DNA of 64,000 nt. It comes from Thermoleophilaceae bacterium (lineage in GTDB: Bacteria > Actinomycetota > Thermoleophilia > Solirubrobacterales > Thermoleophilaceae). Under the pieces are notes generated by a model. That model was given only the letters and a program-made list of their open reading frames with translations. It was not told the DNA's origin and did no database searches. Both the position numbers and the translations under genes were made by a program. Numbering within the stretch: the first letter of the stretch is position 1; each line of letters starts with the position of its first letter. The stretch is taken from contig JAUJNT010000001.1 in assembly GCA_030448005.1 (NCBI GenBank), positions 414,495 through 478,494 on the forward strand, in the 5' to 3' direction. Positions 48,449-58,161 of the stretch are shown piece after piece.

Positions 48449-51121
48449 ATGGCTAACGATTCGGGCAAGGGAGACAGGACGCGGGCGCGGGGCTCGCCGG
48501 GCCTGTGGTGCTCGATTGCGATCATCGTCATGTTCGCCGCCTTCTTCGCCCTGCTGGAGGCGTCTCGCCCACACGCGTCGGGCGAAAAGCTCCGCTTCGA
48601 CCAGTTCACTCGCCTGGTCCAGTCGCGTGACATAAAGGACGCCCGCATTCTCGTCGAGGACGGCGTCGTCGTGGGCAGCTACAGACGAAACGACGGCTCC
48701 ACCGCCAGCTACAACGCTCCTTACCTGAAGGGCGGGCTGGCCGAGCGAGACCTCACCTACCTGCTGGTCCGCAACCGGATCCCTACCACGATCGATCAGC
48801 AGTTCGCGAAGAGCCTGATCGAACCCCTCACCTACCTGCTCCCCGCCCTGATCCTCGTGGTGGTGTTCATATACGTGATCTTGGCATCCCGCAGCGGAAC
48901 CGGCCTGTTTGCCACCCGCAGCGGCGCTCGCCGGGTCGAGCAACAGCAGGGCGGCGCGACGTTCGCCGACGTCGCCGGCCAGGATCAGGCGATTGCCGAG
49001 CTGCGCGACATCACCGAGTTCCTCTCAGAGCCGGCGCGGTTCCGCGAGCTCGGCGCCCGCCACCCGAAGGGCGTCCTGCTCTACGGCCCGCCGGGCTGTG
49101 GCAAGACCCTGCTCGCGCGCGCCCTGGCGGGGGAGACGGGCGCTTCCTTCTATTACATCTCAGGCTCGGATTTCGTCGACATGTACACGGGCGTGGGCGC
49201 GGCGCGCGTGCGCAATCTCTTCCGGGAGGCGCGCGAGAACGTGCCCGCGATCGTGTTCATCGACGAGCTCGACTCGGTCGGCAGGCACCGGACGGGCGGG
49301 GGCGCCGGGGCCGAGACCGGAGGAGGCGAGGAGCAAGAGCAGGCGCTCAACCAGATCCTCACCGAGATGGACGGCTTCTCGGTGACCGACGAGGTCATCC
49401 TCGTCGGAGCGACCAACCGGCCCGACGTGCTCGACCCCGCCCTGCTGCGACCCGGCCGGTTCGACCGCACCGTCGGTCTCGAGCAGCCGACCGAGGAGGG
49501 GCGCTTTGCCATCCTCTCGCTCCACGCCCGGAGCACCCGGCTGGATCCCGAGGTCGACCTGCGCGACATCGCCAACCGCGCCATCGGCCTCACGGGCGCG
49601 GACCTGGCGAACGTGATCAACGAGGCCGCGCTCCTCGCCGGGCGCGCCCACCGGTCCACGATCTCGAGCACCGAGCTCGAGCAGGGGCTGCAGAGGATCC
49701 TCGAGGCCCCCGAGCGCCAGCGGCGCCTGTCGATGCGCGACCGCAGCGTCGGGCGCCGCGCGACCGGCGCGGAAGCGCGGGTGACATTTGCCGACGTCGC
49801 CGGCGTCGACGACGCCCTCGAGGAGCTCGGGGACATACGGGACTACCTCGCCCTGCCGGAGCGCTTCATGAAGCTGGGAGCTCGCGCGCCGCGAGGCATC
49901 CTCCTGGCCGGGCCCCCTGGATGCGGGAAGACCCTCCTCGCACGGGCGCTCGCCGGTGAGGCCAACGCAGCCTTCTTTCAGGCGGCGGCCACGGAGTTCG
50001 TCGAGGAGATGCAAGGCCGCGGGGCCGCACGCGTGCGGGACCTGTTCGCCGAGGCCAAGAGCGCCGCGCCCGCGATCCTGTTCATCGACGAGATCGACGC
50101 CGTCGGGACGCGTCGAGGAGCGACGGCCGACGCCAGCGAGAGCGAGCACACGCTCAACCAGATCCTCGTGGAGCTCGACGGCTTCCAGCAGGGCTCCGGA
50201 ATGATCGTGATGGCGGCCACCAACAGACCGGACATCCTCGACCCCGCACTCATGCGGGCGGGGCGGTTCGACCGCCAGGTCACAATCGACCTGCCAGACC
50301 GGGCCGGCAGGCGCGCCATCCTTGAAATCCACTCCAGGGCCACGCCGCTTGCCCCAGATGTGGATCTCGATGCGGTGGCCGGGGCGACAGCCGGCTTCTC
50401 CGGAGCCGACCTGGCCACCGTCATGAACGAGGCGGGACTGCTCGCCGCCCGCAAGGACCTCTACGAGCTGACCGCCCAGACCATCGACGACGCGATCTCG
50501 AGGGCGGTGCTCGGCATCTCCTCGCGCCGGCATGTGATGTCCGAGGAAGAGCGCCGGGTGACGGCCTACCACGAGGCCGGACACGCGCTGGTCGGACGCA
50601 CGCTGCCCGGCGTGACGGTGCCGCACAAGCTCAGCATCATCCCGCACAGCCTGGCCCTGGGGTTCGTCTGGCAGGCGGACGAGGCCGAGCGCTCGACCCA
50701 TTCACGCTCGATGCTCCTCAACCAGATGGCGATGGGCCTGGCGGGAAGAGCCGCCGAGGAGCTGGTGTTCGGCGAGTCTGGCTCCGGGGCGGGCCCCGAC
50801 CTGCGGGAGGTCAACGCCGTCGCGCGCAGGATGGTGTGCGAGCTCGGCATGAGCGAGGCGCTCGGAGGCATGAGCTTCAGCCCGGACGGCGAAGGCGATC
50901 CGGGCGAGGGCTTGGCCCTACGCTACTCCGAGAAGGAGGCCCAAATGGTCGGGGACGAGGTGCGCCGGCTGGTGGACGAGGCAGACCGGCGCGCGCTGGA
51001 GGTTCTGCGCGAGTCCCGTGCGACCCTCGACCGCCTCGCCGAACTGCTGCTGGAGCGCGAGACGCTGTCCGGGCCGGAGCTCGAGGCGATCCTGGACGAT
51101 TCGCTGGTCCCCTCGCCCTAG
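48449..51121 (+). CDS. FtsH-type membrane protease with two AAA+ modules (copy 2)
   Basis: The protein is about 890 residues long and matches the 20688 paralogue in layout. N-terminal TM (about 20-40), an extracytoplasmic FtsH_ext region and TM2 (about 130-150) are followed by AAA1 (GPPGCGKT at 213), AAA2 (GPPGCGKT at 488, FIDEIDAVG) and M41 peptidase (HEAGH at 708-712; GPDLREVNAVARRMV). The second pore loop is altered (FVEEMQG where FVEMFVG is typical). ATG 48449 is preceded by GGGAG; a GTG at 48428 is also in frame. It converges on a solute-binding protein gene with only 2 bp between stops. Confidence 0.9.
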   Translation: MANDSGKGDRTRARGSPGLWCSIAIIVMFAAFFALLEASRPHASGEKLRFDQFTRLVQSRDIKDARILVEDGVVVGSYRRNDGSTASYNAPYLKGGLAERDLTYLLVRNRIPTTIDQQFAKSLIEPLTYLLPALILVVVFIYVILASRSGTGLFATRSGARRVEQQQGGATFADVAGQDQAIAELRDITEFLSEPARFRELGARHPKGVLLYGPPGCGKTLLARALAGETGASFYYISGSDFVDMYTGVGAARVRNLFREARENVPAIVFIDELDSVGRHRTGGGAGAETGGGEEQEQALNQILTEMDGFSVTDEVILVGATNRPDVLDPALLRPGRFDRTVGLEQPTEEGRFAILSLHARSTRLDPEVDLRDIANRAIGLTGADLANVINEAALLAGRAHRSTISSTELEQGLQRILEAPERQRRLSMRDRSVGRRATGAEARVTFADVAGVDDALEELGDIRDYLALPERFMKLGARAPRGILLAGPPGCGKTLLARALAGEANAAFFQAAATEFVEEMQGRGAARVRDLFAEAKSAAPAILFIDEIDAVGTRRGATADASESEHTLNQILVELDGFQQGSGMIVMAATNRPDILDPALMRAGRFDRQVTIDLPDRAGRRAILEIHSRATPLAPDVDLDAVAGATAGFSGADLATVMNEAGLLAARKDLYELTAQTIDDAISRAVLGISSRRHVMSEEERRVTAYHEAGHALVGRTLPGVTVPHKLSIIPHSLALGFVWQADEAERSTHSRSMLLNQMAMGLAGRAAEELVFGESGSGAGPDLREVNAVARRMVCELGMSEALGGMSFSPDGEGDPGEGLALRYSEKEAQMVGDEVRRLVDEADRRALEVLRESRATLDRLAELLLERETLSGPELEAILDDSLVPSP

Positions 51122-51123
51122 CT

Positions 51124-52800
51124 TCAGCGTTGGTGAGCGCGCCAGCGCCGGAGCGCCGCCGCGGACAGTGCGATCGCCAAGAGCAACAGTCCGACGGACG
51201 CGAGTCCGGGGGCGCCGAGCGGAAGGCCGCCGGAGGGATCGCCGGACGGCGTCACCGCGGGCGCTTGACGCGCCGAGCGGGGCTCGTCCGGCGCCAGGAA
51301 GCTGCGCTTGTCGAGAATGCCCACCCCCTTCACGGAGACCCAGCCGTCATAGACGGCGGGGCGGTACGCAGACGCGCCCGGCGAGAAGAGAAGCGGGATG
51401 GAGGGAACGTTGCGCGCGAGCCGGCGCAGCTCCGCCGCGGCAGCTCTGAGCCGCGTCCGCCGGTCCGGTGCCCGCGCGACCCGCTCGGCGAGCCGGTCGA
51501 ACGCGACACTCTTGTAGCCGGTCCGGTTGAGGCGTGCCCCGGAAGCGAAGTAGCTGCTGAGGTAGTCAGGGTCGTAGGAGGCAAGCGGTGAGATGCCGGT
51601 GATCGCCGCCTGAAAGTCGGGGGAGCCGTCGGCACCGAGGGCCCGATCGAGGGCCCGCCTGGAAACCGCGGTCAGCTTGGCCCTGGCGCCGGCCCGCCGG
51701 AGAGCCGCCACCACCTGCCGGCCGACTACCAGCCTCAGCATGTTGTCCTTGGACGCCAGCACCTCGATCGCGGGGTTTCCGAGCCGGGTCATCGCGCGTC
51801 GAGCGGCGGACTCGTCCGCGCGGTGAAGCCGTGAGTCGGCCGCCCAGGGCGACTCCGGATGGAGGAAGCCCCGGTTCGCAGGGAGCCCCTCGAGCGCGTC
51901 TGCGATTCGGTCGAGGTCGAGCGCGCGAGCCACCGCGCGTCGGGCCTCGATGCGGTCGAGTGGCGCACGTCTCAGGTTGAGGGCAAGGGCCGTGCCCGTG
52001 TAGTTGACACCCGGTCGAGCCTCGATTGCCGGTTCGTTGCCGAGCCGTTCCAGGGTTGCCGGGCCAAGACCCGTCGGGATGACGTCCACATCGCCTCGTT
52101 CGAGGGCATCGACCGCGCGCCGGCCGCCACGCGTGAAGTCGACCTCGATCCGGTCCACCCGCGGCCTTCCGCGGAAGTATGCGCGGTTGGCGCTGAACAT
52201 GTACCCCTTTCCGGGATCGTGGGAGGTCAGGCGGTACGGACCGCTCCCGACGGGCAGCCCGGGGGGGACCACCCCGCTCCCCCCGCGCGCCCATAGGTGT
52301 CGGGGGAGGATCGGAAGGTCGGCCAGCGGCTGGTCGAGGAAGCCGGGTGCCCACCGGCGGAGGTGGATCGCGACGGTGTGCGCATTCACGGCCCGCACGC
52401 GGTCGACCACCCTGACCTGGGTCGTGAACCGCAGGTGAAGATGACTCTTGACGAATTCGAAGGTGAACGCCACGTCCGCGGCGGTGAGCGGGCGGCCGTC
52501 GTGCCATCGCACGCCTCTTCGCAGGCGAAGCACCAGCCGGCGCCCCCCGGCACTGCGCGCCACCGAACGCGCAAGCCAGGGCTTTGGCTTGCCGTCACGG
52601 TCGCGCCAGAGGAGCGTGTCGTAGATCAGCGTGACCAAGGGGTAACCGAGCTCGAAGCTGTAGGGAGTCAGGGTGCCCTCGTGCCGCGGGAACGGGACGC
52701 GGACCAGCGGCGCCGAGGTCCGCGCGCTCACGGGCACAGGCGAGCACACGGTCGCAGCCGCGCAGGTGAGGGAGGCGACGATGAGCGCCACACGCCTCAT
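51124..52800 (-). CDS. Family 5 solute-binding protein with C-terminal membrane anchor (copy 2)
   Basis: This 558-residue paralogue of the 26044-27768 protein has a signal peptide (MRRVALIVASLTCAAATVCS), an SBP_bac_5 domain (EGTLTPYSFELGYPLVTLIY, WHDGRPLTAADVAFTFEFV, SYDPDYLSSYFASG) and a conserved YDGWVSVKGVGILDKRSFL segment near the end. A C-terminal TM helix (about 530-550) and basic tail RRWRAHQR follow. Copy 1 has the near-identical DGWLFVKGTGILDKRSFL. No transporter genes accompany it. Ligand is unknown; peptides or metal chelates are typical for the family. Confidence 0.88.
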   Translation of the reverse strand: MRRVALIVASLTCAAATVCSPVPVSARTSAPLVRVPFPRHEGTLTPYSFELGYPLVTLIYDTLLWRDRDGKPKPWLARSVARSAGGRRLVLRLRRGVRWHDGRPLTAADVAFTFEFVKSHLHLRFTTQVRVVDRVRAVNAHTVAIHLRRWAPGFLDQPLADLPILPRHLWARGGSGVVPPGLPVGSGPYRLTSHDPGKGYMFSANRAYFRGRPRVDRIEVDFTRGGRRAVDALERGDVDVIPTGLGPATLERLGNEPAIEARPGVNYTGTALALNLRRAPLDRIEARRAVARALDLDRIADALEGLPANRGFLHPESPWAADSRLHRADESAARRAMTRLGNPAIEVLASKDNMLRLVVGRQVVAALRRAGARAKLTAVSRRALDRALGADGSPDFQAAITGISPLASYDPDYLSSYFASGARLNRTGYKSVAFDRLAERVARAPDRRTRLRAAAAELRRLARNVPSIPLLFSPGASAYRPAVYDGWVSVKGVGILDKRSFLAPDEPRSARQAPAVTPSGDPSGGLPLGAPGLASVGLLLLAIALSAAALRRWRAHQR

Positions 52801-52859
52801 GAGGAGCGTTCCATGCAGCGTTCACCCTAGAGACCGACCCTCGACATTTCGGTGACTGG

Positions 52860-52904
52860 GAAAACTACGTAGCCGCCCAGAAAAATAGGTAGCACTACGA
52901 ATTG
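52860..52904 (+). promoter_or_regulatory. Shared 46-bp motif, copy C
   Basis: On the plus strand it reads GAAAACTACGTAGCCG, then AGAAAAATAGGTAG, then CTACGAATTG. It lies about 95 bp upstream of the GTG of the Pro/Ala-rich protein gene, in the same relative orientation and at nearly the same distance as copies A and B to their genes. Confidence 0.7.
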
Positions 52905-52999
52905 ATGCGCCGCCGATCGTGGGCTTTACTCGTTTGTGGTACGGGAGGCACAGTGCGTGGCGCGCTGGCTCCGACAGCAGAGAACTTCTGGAGGAAACC

Positions 53000-53728
53000 G
53001 TGAACCTACGTATTCGCCGCCTTTCGTCGGCAGCCGTCCTGTCCGTTCTGTGCGCCTGCACGGCGGGGGCGAGTCTCGCTTGGGCATGTGCCCCCGGCAA
53101 TTGGGGATGGACTCCGCCCGCGACTCCTGAGTCGACTCCGACGAGTGGTGGGCACACGCCGCCTGCCTCCCCCGCACCGTCTAGCAGCCTTGCCCCCGCT
53201 GAGGCGTCACCTTCCGAGCCGGCGCAGAGCCAGCCGCGCCAGCCGGCCAGGAGCCCCGCCCAGAGCCCGGCCAGGCAGCCGGCCAGGAGCCCCGCAAACG
53301 CGCCAAGCCGAGCGTTCGCCCCGCGCCGCTCGACCGGCGGCTCCCCCGGTGTCGCCGCGGCGCCTCGCGGTGCCCAGAGCTCCGGCGCGGCTGCCGGAAC
53401 GCAGTCGCGGGCAGCTCGATCGGCCGCACGAGGCCGTGCAGCCGCCGCTCGCTCCGGTGCGGCCAAGAAGTCGAAGCAGGCCACCTCTCCGTCCCGTGCC
53501 CGTTCCAATGCCACCGTGCAGGCCGCGACCGACGGCGATGCGTGGAGCGGAGCAGGGAGCAAGAGCCCGTCGCTCCTGCCGAGCGCAAGCGACCCGGCCG
53601 CTCCGGCCACCAATGCCGGGGGTGCGCTGGGCGTGGGTGCAGCGTTGCTGGGACTTGGCTTGGTGGGACTCTTCGGAGGACTCGCCGTTGCCGAGACGCG
53701 CAGGCGGCGCTCCCTGGCTCGGAGGTAG
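53000..53728 (+). CDS. Secreted Pro/Ala/Ser-rich membrane-anchored protein
   Basis: The protein has about 242 residues: signal peptide (VNLRIRRLSSAAVLSVLCAC), a short CAPGNWGW motif, a long disordered region of Pro, Ala, Ser, Arg and Gln (about 40-205), then a C-terminal TM helix (GVGAALLGLGLVGLFGGLAV) with a TRRRRSLARR tail. The GTG at 53000 follows CTGGAGGA. It looks like a cell-wall-spanning surface protein rather than an enzyme. A strong terminator follows the gene. Confidence 0.8.
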   Translation: MNLRIRRLSSAAVLSVLCACTAGASLAWACAPGNWGWTPPATPESTPTSGGHTPPASPAPSSSLAPAEASPSEPAQSQPRQPARSPAQSPARQPARSPANAPSRAFAPRRSTGGSPGVAAAPRGAQSSGAAAGTQSRAARSAARGRAAAARSGAAKKSKQATSPSRARSNATVQAATDGDAWSGAGSKSPSLLPSASDPAAPATNAGGALGVGAALLGLGLVGLFGGLAVAETRRRRSLARR

Positions 53729-53772
53729 ACAGGCAGCCTGACGAAAAGCAATCTTAAGGTCCTTGGCAGCAG

Positions 53773-53805
53773 GCGCAGGGCGCGGATTCATTCCGCGCCC
53801 TGCGC
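53773..53805 (+). terminator. Strong terminator hairpin
   Basis: GCGCAGGGCGCGGA and TCCGCGCCCTGCGC form a perfect 14-bp stem with the loop TTCAT, 45 bp after the upstream stop. Confidence 0.75.
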
Positions 53806-53878
53806 TTCCAGTTGAGGCCTCAGACATCATGCTCTGAGCGTCGGATCAGATGGGGTCACGGAAGGAAGCGGGGGAGCA

Positions 53879-55432
53879 ATGCTGAAGCGGTTGCCATCGG
53901 GCCGGCTGTTGCGGGTCATCATCGGCGTGTCGCTTCTGGTACTGGGTGCCGGGGCGGTGCTCGTGTCAACCGCCTACGAGGATCCTCCGACCGCGAGCGT
54001 GCTCTGGGGCGATGCCCCCGTGAACGCGGGAGCCGGCAACCTCTCCGACATCAGGTCCCACAACTCGCCGACGCTTGTGCGCAACCCGGTTCGAGCCGGC
54101 AACTTGGTCATCTCCAACCGGGTCGACACGCCGCGGTTCGCCTGCGTGCTTCACGCCTCCTTCGACGGCGGATCGAGATGGACCCAGACGCCGATCCCGG
54201 TTCCGAGGGGCGAGGAGCGCAAGTGCTTCGCTCCCGATGCCGCCTTCGCACCCGACGGGACGCTCTACCTGTCCTTCGCCACGCTGAAGGGGCGCGGGAA
54301 CGTTCCGAACGCCGTCTGGACCGCCAGCTCCACGGACGGTGGCCGCACCATCTCGAAGCCTGTCAGGGCTGGCGGGCGGCTTCGGTTCCAGGTGCGGCTG
54401 GCCGTCGACCGGGTGAACTCGCGCCGGATCCACCTGACCTGGGTGAAGGCCGACGACGTCGGCTTCCTGAAGTTCACGGAGACTGGAAACCCGATCCAGT
54501 CGGTCCGCTCAGACGACGGCGGGCTCACCTGGCAGAAGCCCGTGCGCGTCAGCGACCCTTCCCACGCGCGCGCCGTTGCGCCGGTCCCGACGGTCGGGTC
54601 GAAGGGCGATCTATACGTGCTCTACCTCGACCTGGGAGCCGACCGGCTCGACTACGAGGGAGGCCATCGGGGCAGGGGCGGGGCGCCATATCAGGGTCGC
54701 TTCTCACTCGTGCTCGCCCGCTCGCGCGACCTGGGGAGGAGCTGGGCGGAGTCCCTGGTCTCTCGGCAAATCAAGCCGATCAATCGTTTCGTCGTCCTCT
54801 TCCCCCCCTATCCGTCCCTGGCGATCGACAGGCGCAACGGCCGCATCTACGCCGCCTTCCACGACGCACGCCTCGGAGACCCCGACGTCTCAGTCTGGTC
54901 TCTACCGCCCGGAAGCAGCAAGTGGGAAGGACCAACGCGCGTCAACGACACACCCGAGCGCGACGGCACCTGGCAGTACCTGCCACAGCTCGCGGTCGCC
55001 CCCAACGGACGCCTTGACGTCGTCTACTACGACCGGCGCTCCGACAGGGAGAACGTCATGAACCAGGTGTCGCTTCAGTCCTCGTTCGACTCGGGCGACA
55101 GCTTCATCTCTTCGACGCGCCTCTCGAGCCGGCCGTTTGACTCCAGGATCGGCTTCGGCGGCAAGAACGGCCTCCCGGATCTCGGCAGCCGTCTCGCCCT
55201 GCTGTCTGACACGGAGCGGGCGCTTGCGGTCTGGACCGACACCCGGGCGGGAACCCGGGCAACCAACAAGCAGGACCTCTCGCGCGCCGTGGTGGCCTTC
55301 TCGGATCCTCCGCGCCTGTCCAAGGCGGTGAAGTACGGCCTTCGCTACGGGGGGCTGGCGCTCGCGCTCCTGGGCGTGGTGACCCTGGCCTCGGCGCTGC
55401 CGAAGGTGCGCTCGACAGTCGCCCGGGCGTAG
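53879..55432 (+). CDS. Sialidase-like (BNR repeat) membrane-anchored exoprotein
   Basis: The 517-residue protein has an N-terminal hydrophobic segment (about 12-32), a six-bladed propeller-like region with Asp-box/BNR motifs (SFDGGSRW, STDGGRTI, SDDGGLTW), and a C-terminal TM helix (YGGLALALLGVVTLASAL). The catalytic Arg triad and Tyr/Glu pair of true sialidases cannot be assigned, so substrate and activity are uncertain. ATG 53879 is preceded by GGGGGAGCA. It follows the anchored Pro/Ala-rich protein gene but is separated by a terminator. Confidence 0.8.
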   Translation: MLKRLPSGRLLRVIIGVSLLVLGAGAVLVSTAYEDPPTASVLWGDAPVNAGAGNLSDIRSHNSPTLVRNPVRAGNLVISNRVDTPRFACVLHASFDGGSRWTQTPIPVPRGEERKCFAPDAAFAPDGTLYLSFATLKGRGNVPNAVWTASSTDGGRTISKPVRAGGRLRFQVRLAVDRVNSRRIHLTWVKADDVGFLKFTETGNPIQSVRSDDGGLTWQKPVRVSDPSHARAVAPVPTVGSKGDLYVLYLDLGADRLDYEGGHRGRGGAPYQGRFSLVLARSRDLGRSWAESLVSRQIKPINRFVVLFPPYPSLAIDRRNGRIYAAFHDARLGDPDVSVWSLPPGSSKWEGPTRVNDTPERDGTWQYLPQLAVAPNGRLDVVYYDRRSDRENVMNQVSLQSSFDSGDSFISSTRLSSRPFDSRIGFGGKNGLPDLGSRLALLSDTERALAVWTDTRAGTRATNKQDLSRAVVAFSDPPRLSKAVKYGLRYGGLALALLGVVTLASALPKVRSTVARA

Positions 55433-55562
55433 CGCTGCGGGGCTCGGCGACACGTCGGAAGCTTGTCAACGCAGGATAGGAACCTGGACCGGGCGATCGA
55501 CTGTTGGGTTCCCCCTTCGCCAGCGGGGCCTCGGTTAAACGGTCGTCGTAGAGTTCTCGGCG

Positions 55563-55983
55563 TTGGACACACGGTGGGAAATTTCCCCGTATGAGCGCTT
55601 CGGCCCGGTGGCATTCGGTATGTCTCGCGAAGACGTCATGAAGGCACTCGGGTCCGCCTGAAAGCGCCGACATCGACTTCTTCCATTACGGCGCGCTCGC
55701 AACCGTGGGCTTTGATCGGCAAGGTCAGTGCAACTGGGTCGCGACATCTCCCGGTCGGCCGGTGACGGCAAGCGTCGCAGGCATCGATCTCACCGGCGAC
55801 CATGACGAGGTGACCGGCCGTTTGGCCGACCACGGCCACCAGACCAGGCAGGGGCTCGTAGAGGAGGGTGACTCGGGGTCCACCTACGTCGATGACCTTG
55901 GCATCTACCTGGGGCGAGAAGACCCAGACGAGCGCACCCTCGATACCGTCGCTGCTTACCGCAGAGGGTACTGGGACCAGTGA
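55563..55983 (+). pseudogene. Small FGMS-motif protein, frameshifted
   Basis: From TTG 55563 the frame gives WEISPYERFGPVAFGMSRED and VMKALG, then stops at TGA 55659. The next frame continues without interruption from about 55657 as ESADIDFFHYGALATVGFD to a stop at 55983 (ending YRRGYWDQ). Joining the two with one base added or removed yields a protein of about 139 residues of a kind often seen as small immunity-like or housekeeping proteins with an FGMSREEV motif. I cannot assign a function. Selenocysteine is not an explanation here, because the frame after the TGA is nonsense. Confidence 0.6.
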
Positions 55984-56200
55984 GGACCCTGTGCGGCTCA
56001 ATCCAATGTCGCCCAGCGGCGCACACACTCCGTCAGGGACCCGTTAACCGTTGTCCTCGCGCTGGCTCACATCCGGTTCGCTCGCAGCCGAAGAGGGAGT
56101 GCTCCGTTCCACGGCGACGACATCCCGTTCGGTGGGGGTCGGGCCTTGCGGGGACTGCTCAAGTAGCGGCTGGGCGGCGGTTCGGGCGGACTTGGCGGAG

Positions 56201-57992
56201 ATGACGGCAGCTCACGACGCGCTGCGTGCGCGGCTCATGGAGGCGGGGCTCAAGCGCCATGCCGATGCGCTGCTCGCGCTGGCGGTCCCGTCGGTCCGGC
56301 TGCGCTCGGGCGAGGCGGTGTGGCGGCCTCCCGCGCCGCCGCGTCACGTCGCGGCGCCGGTGCCCCGGATCGACTCGGCGATCGCTATCGGCAGCTCCGC
56401 CAGGCATCGCGTCGCGCTGCTCGCAGACGGCACTGTGCGCGCCTGGGGTTACAACGCCGCCGGCCAGGTCGGGGATGGCACGAAGGTCGACCGGCCTGCG
56501 CCGGTCGTCGTGAGCGATCTCGCAGATGTGCGGGCGATCGCGGTCGGCGGCGGTCACGCGCTCGCACTCACCGCTGGCGGCACGCTGCATGCGTGGGGCT
56601 TCAACGGCAAGGGGCAGATTGGCGACGGCACAATCGAGAACCGGCGTCGGCCGGTCGTGGTGCCGGGGCTCGAGCGAGGCGTCCGCGCCGTCGTGGCGGG
56701 CATCAGCTCGAGCTTCGCGTGGCTTGAGGACGGGACCGTGCTCGGCTGGGGCGGCTGTGTACTGCCTGGGTCCGTGGATCCCGAGCAACACCGGGCGCGC
56801 CCGGTCCCGATCGACGCGCTGCGCGGCGTCGTCGCGATAGCGGGAGGTGGGACGCATCATCTTGTGCTCCGCGGCGACGGGGTCGTCCTCGCGTGGGGCC
56901 TCGAAGTATTCCCTTGGCGTGCACATCGACGAGTACACCGTGCGGCACCCGGACCGGTGCCGGGATTGCCGCCGATCGCGGCCGTCGCGGCCGGGGCAGA
57001 CCACAGCCTCGCGCTCGACGAGGCGGGCACGATCCACGCGTGGGGCAGCAACTGGTTCGGCGAGCGTGGCGACGCGGAGCTCGGGGACGCGGGCCGGGTG
57101 GAGCCTCGGGCCGTCGACGGCCTGCGTGGGGTGCGCGCGATCGCCGCCGACCGCAACGTGAGCTTCGCACTGGCCCACGACGGGCGGGCCGTCGCCTGGG
57201 GATTCAACTACGAACGGCTCGGTGACGCGGAGGAGAATTGCAGCAGGCACACCTCCGCACCTGTTGCGGGCCTCGGCGATGACGTCGTCGCGATCGCGGT
57301 CGGGCTCGCCTTGCGGGCCGATGGCACGGTCATGCAATGGGGCGAGGGGCTGCCCACCGGCGTGCCCCCCTGGGATGACGGGCTGCCAGTGAGCAGGACC
57401 AAGCTCGGTGGCCGGCCAGACCTCCCGAAGGGCGCGCGCTGGCCGCGCGCCGAGGGCCGGCCGATGACCTTCCTCGCGCAGGTCGCGCTCGCCGCGGTCG
57501 CGCCCCACGATGCGACCGCGAGCCTGCCGGCCGGCGGCCATCTCGTGGCCTTCTGTGACCTCGAGGACCCGGAGATGACGACCGCGCGCGTGCTCTACGC
57601 GGACGCGGCCGAGCTCGTGCGCCCGCCGCCCCCCCCGCGCGGCGGCGCCCGGGCTGGGCGGTACCGTCGCCCTGAATCCCGAGTCCGAGCTGACGCTATG
57701 TCCGGCCGACTCCGAGCCCGTCCGCCAGCTTGCCCTGTCGCCGCAGGAGCGCTCCGCCTACGAGGACCTCATCGAGCTCGAGCGGGAGCCGCGGCACCGG
57801 ATGCTCGGCCATCCCGACGTCGTCCAAGAGGATCCGCGCGCCGACCGGGGCGAGGTGCTGCTGCTGCAGGTTGATTTCGCCGAGGAGACGGTATTCGAGC
57901 TCGGCGAGGGCCGGATGTTTTGGTTCGTCGCGGCGAGCGACCTCGCGGAGGGCAAGCTCGACCGCACGCGAGTCGTCTTTCAGCAGACCTAG
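56201..57992 (+). pseudogene. RCC1-repeat / DUF1963 (YwqG-like) fusion, frameshifted at a C8 tract
   Basis: An N-terminal RCC1-like propeller has seven or so repeats (ADGTVRAWGYNAAGQVGDGT, LDEAGTIHAWGSNWFGERGD; about 60-400). A DUF1963 domain begins with KLGGRPDLPKGARWP and TFLAQVALAAV. At 57629-57636 there is a run of eight C. In the frame read so far the sequence degenerates into Arg/Pro-rich nonsense to 57874. With seven C the frame continues sensibly (LGGTVALNPESELTL, HRMLGHPDVVQED, GRMFWFVAASDLAEGKLD) to a stop at 57992. Intact, it would be about 596 residues. The break is a polymerase-slippage site, sequencing error or phase-variable tract. Confidence 0.78.
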
Positions 57993-58161
57993 CAGCGGTT
58001 GAGTGCCTTCGGACCAGTGCCAGCACAACAGCAGCGCGACCGTCCCGGCGTCACGGAGCGCCGCTCATTCTGCCCAAGGGAGCAGCGAGCCAAGCCCGCT
58101 GCCGCATCCGTCGGTCGAGAAGCAGTAGTGGGGCAGCTCGGGAGCGATGGTCGACGAGGCG

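Noticed and set aside
55659-55661. TGA in the FGMS-motif gene considered as a second selenocysteine codon
   Set aside because: The sequence after it in the same frame is Arg-rich nonsense with a further stop. The continuation of the protein is in the +1 frame, so this is a frameshift.
56159-57541. Minus-strand open frame opposite the RCC1 repeats
   Set aside because: It is an antisense shadow of the propeller repeats; the His/Arg/Asp-rich product matches no family.
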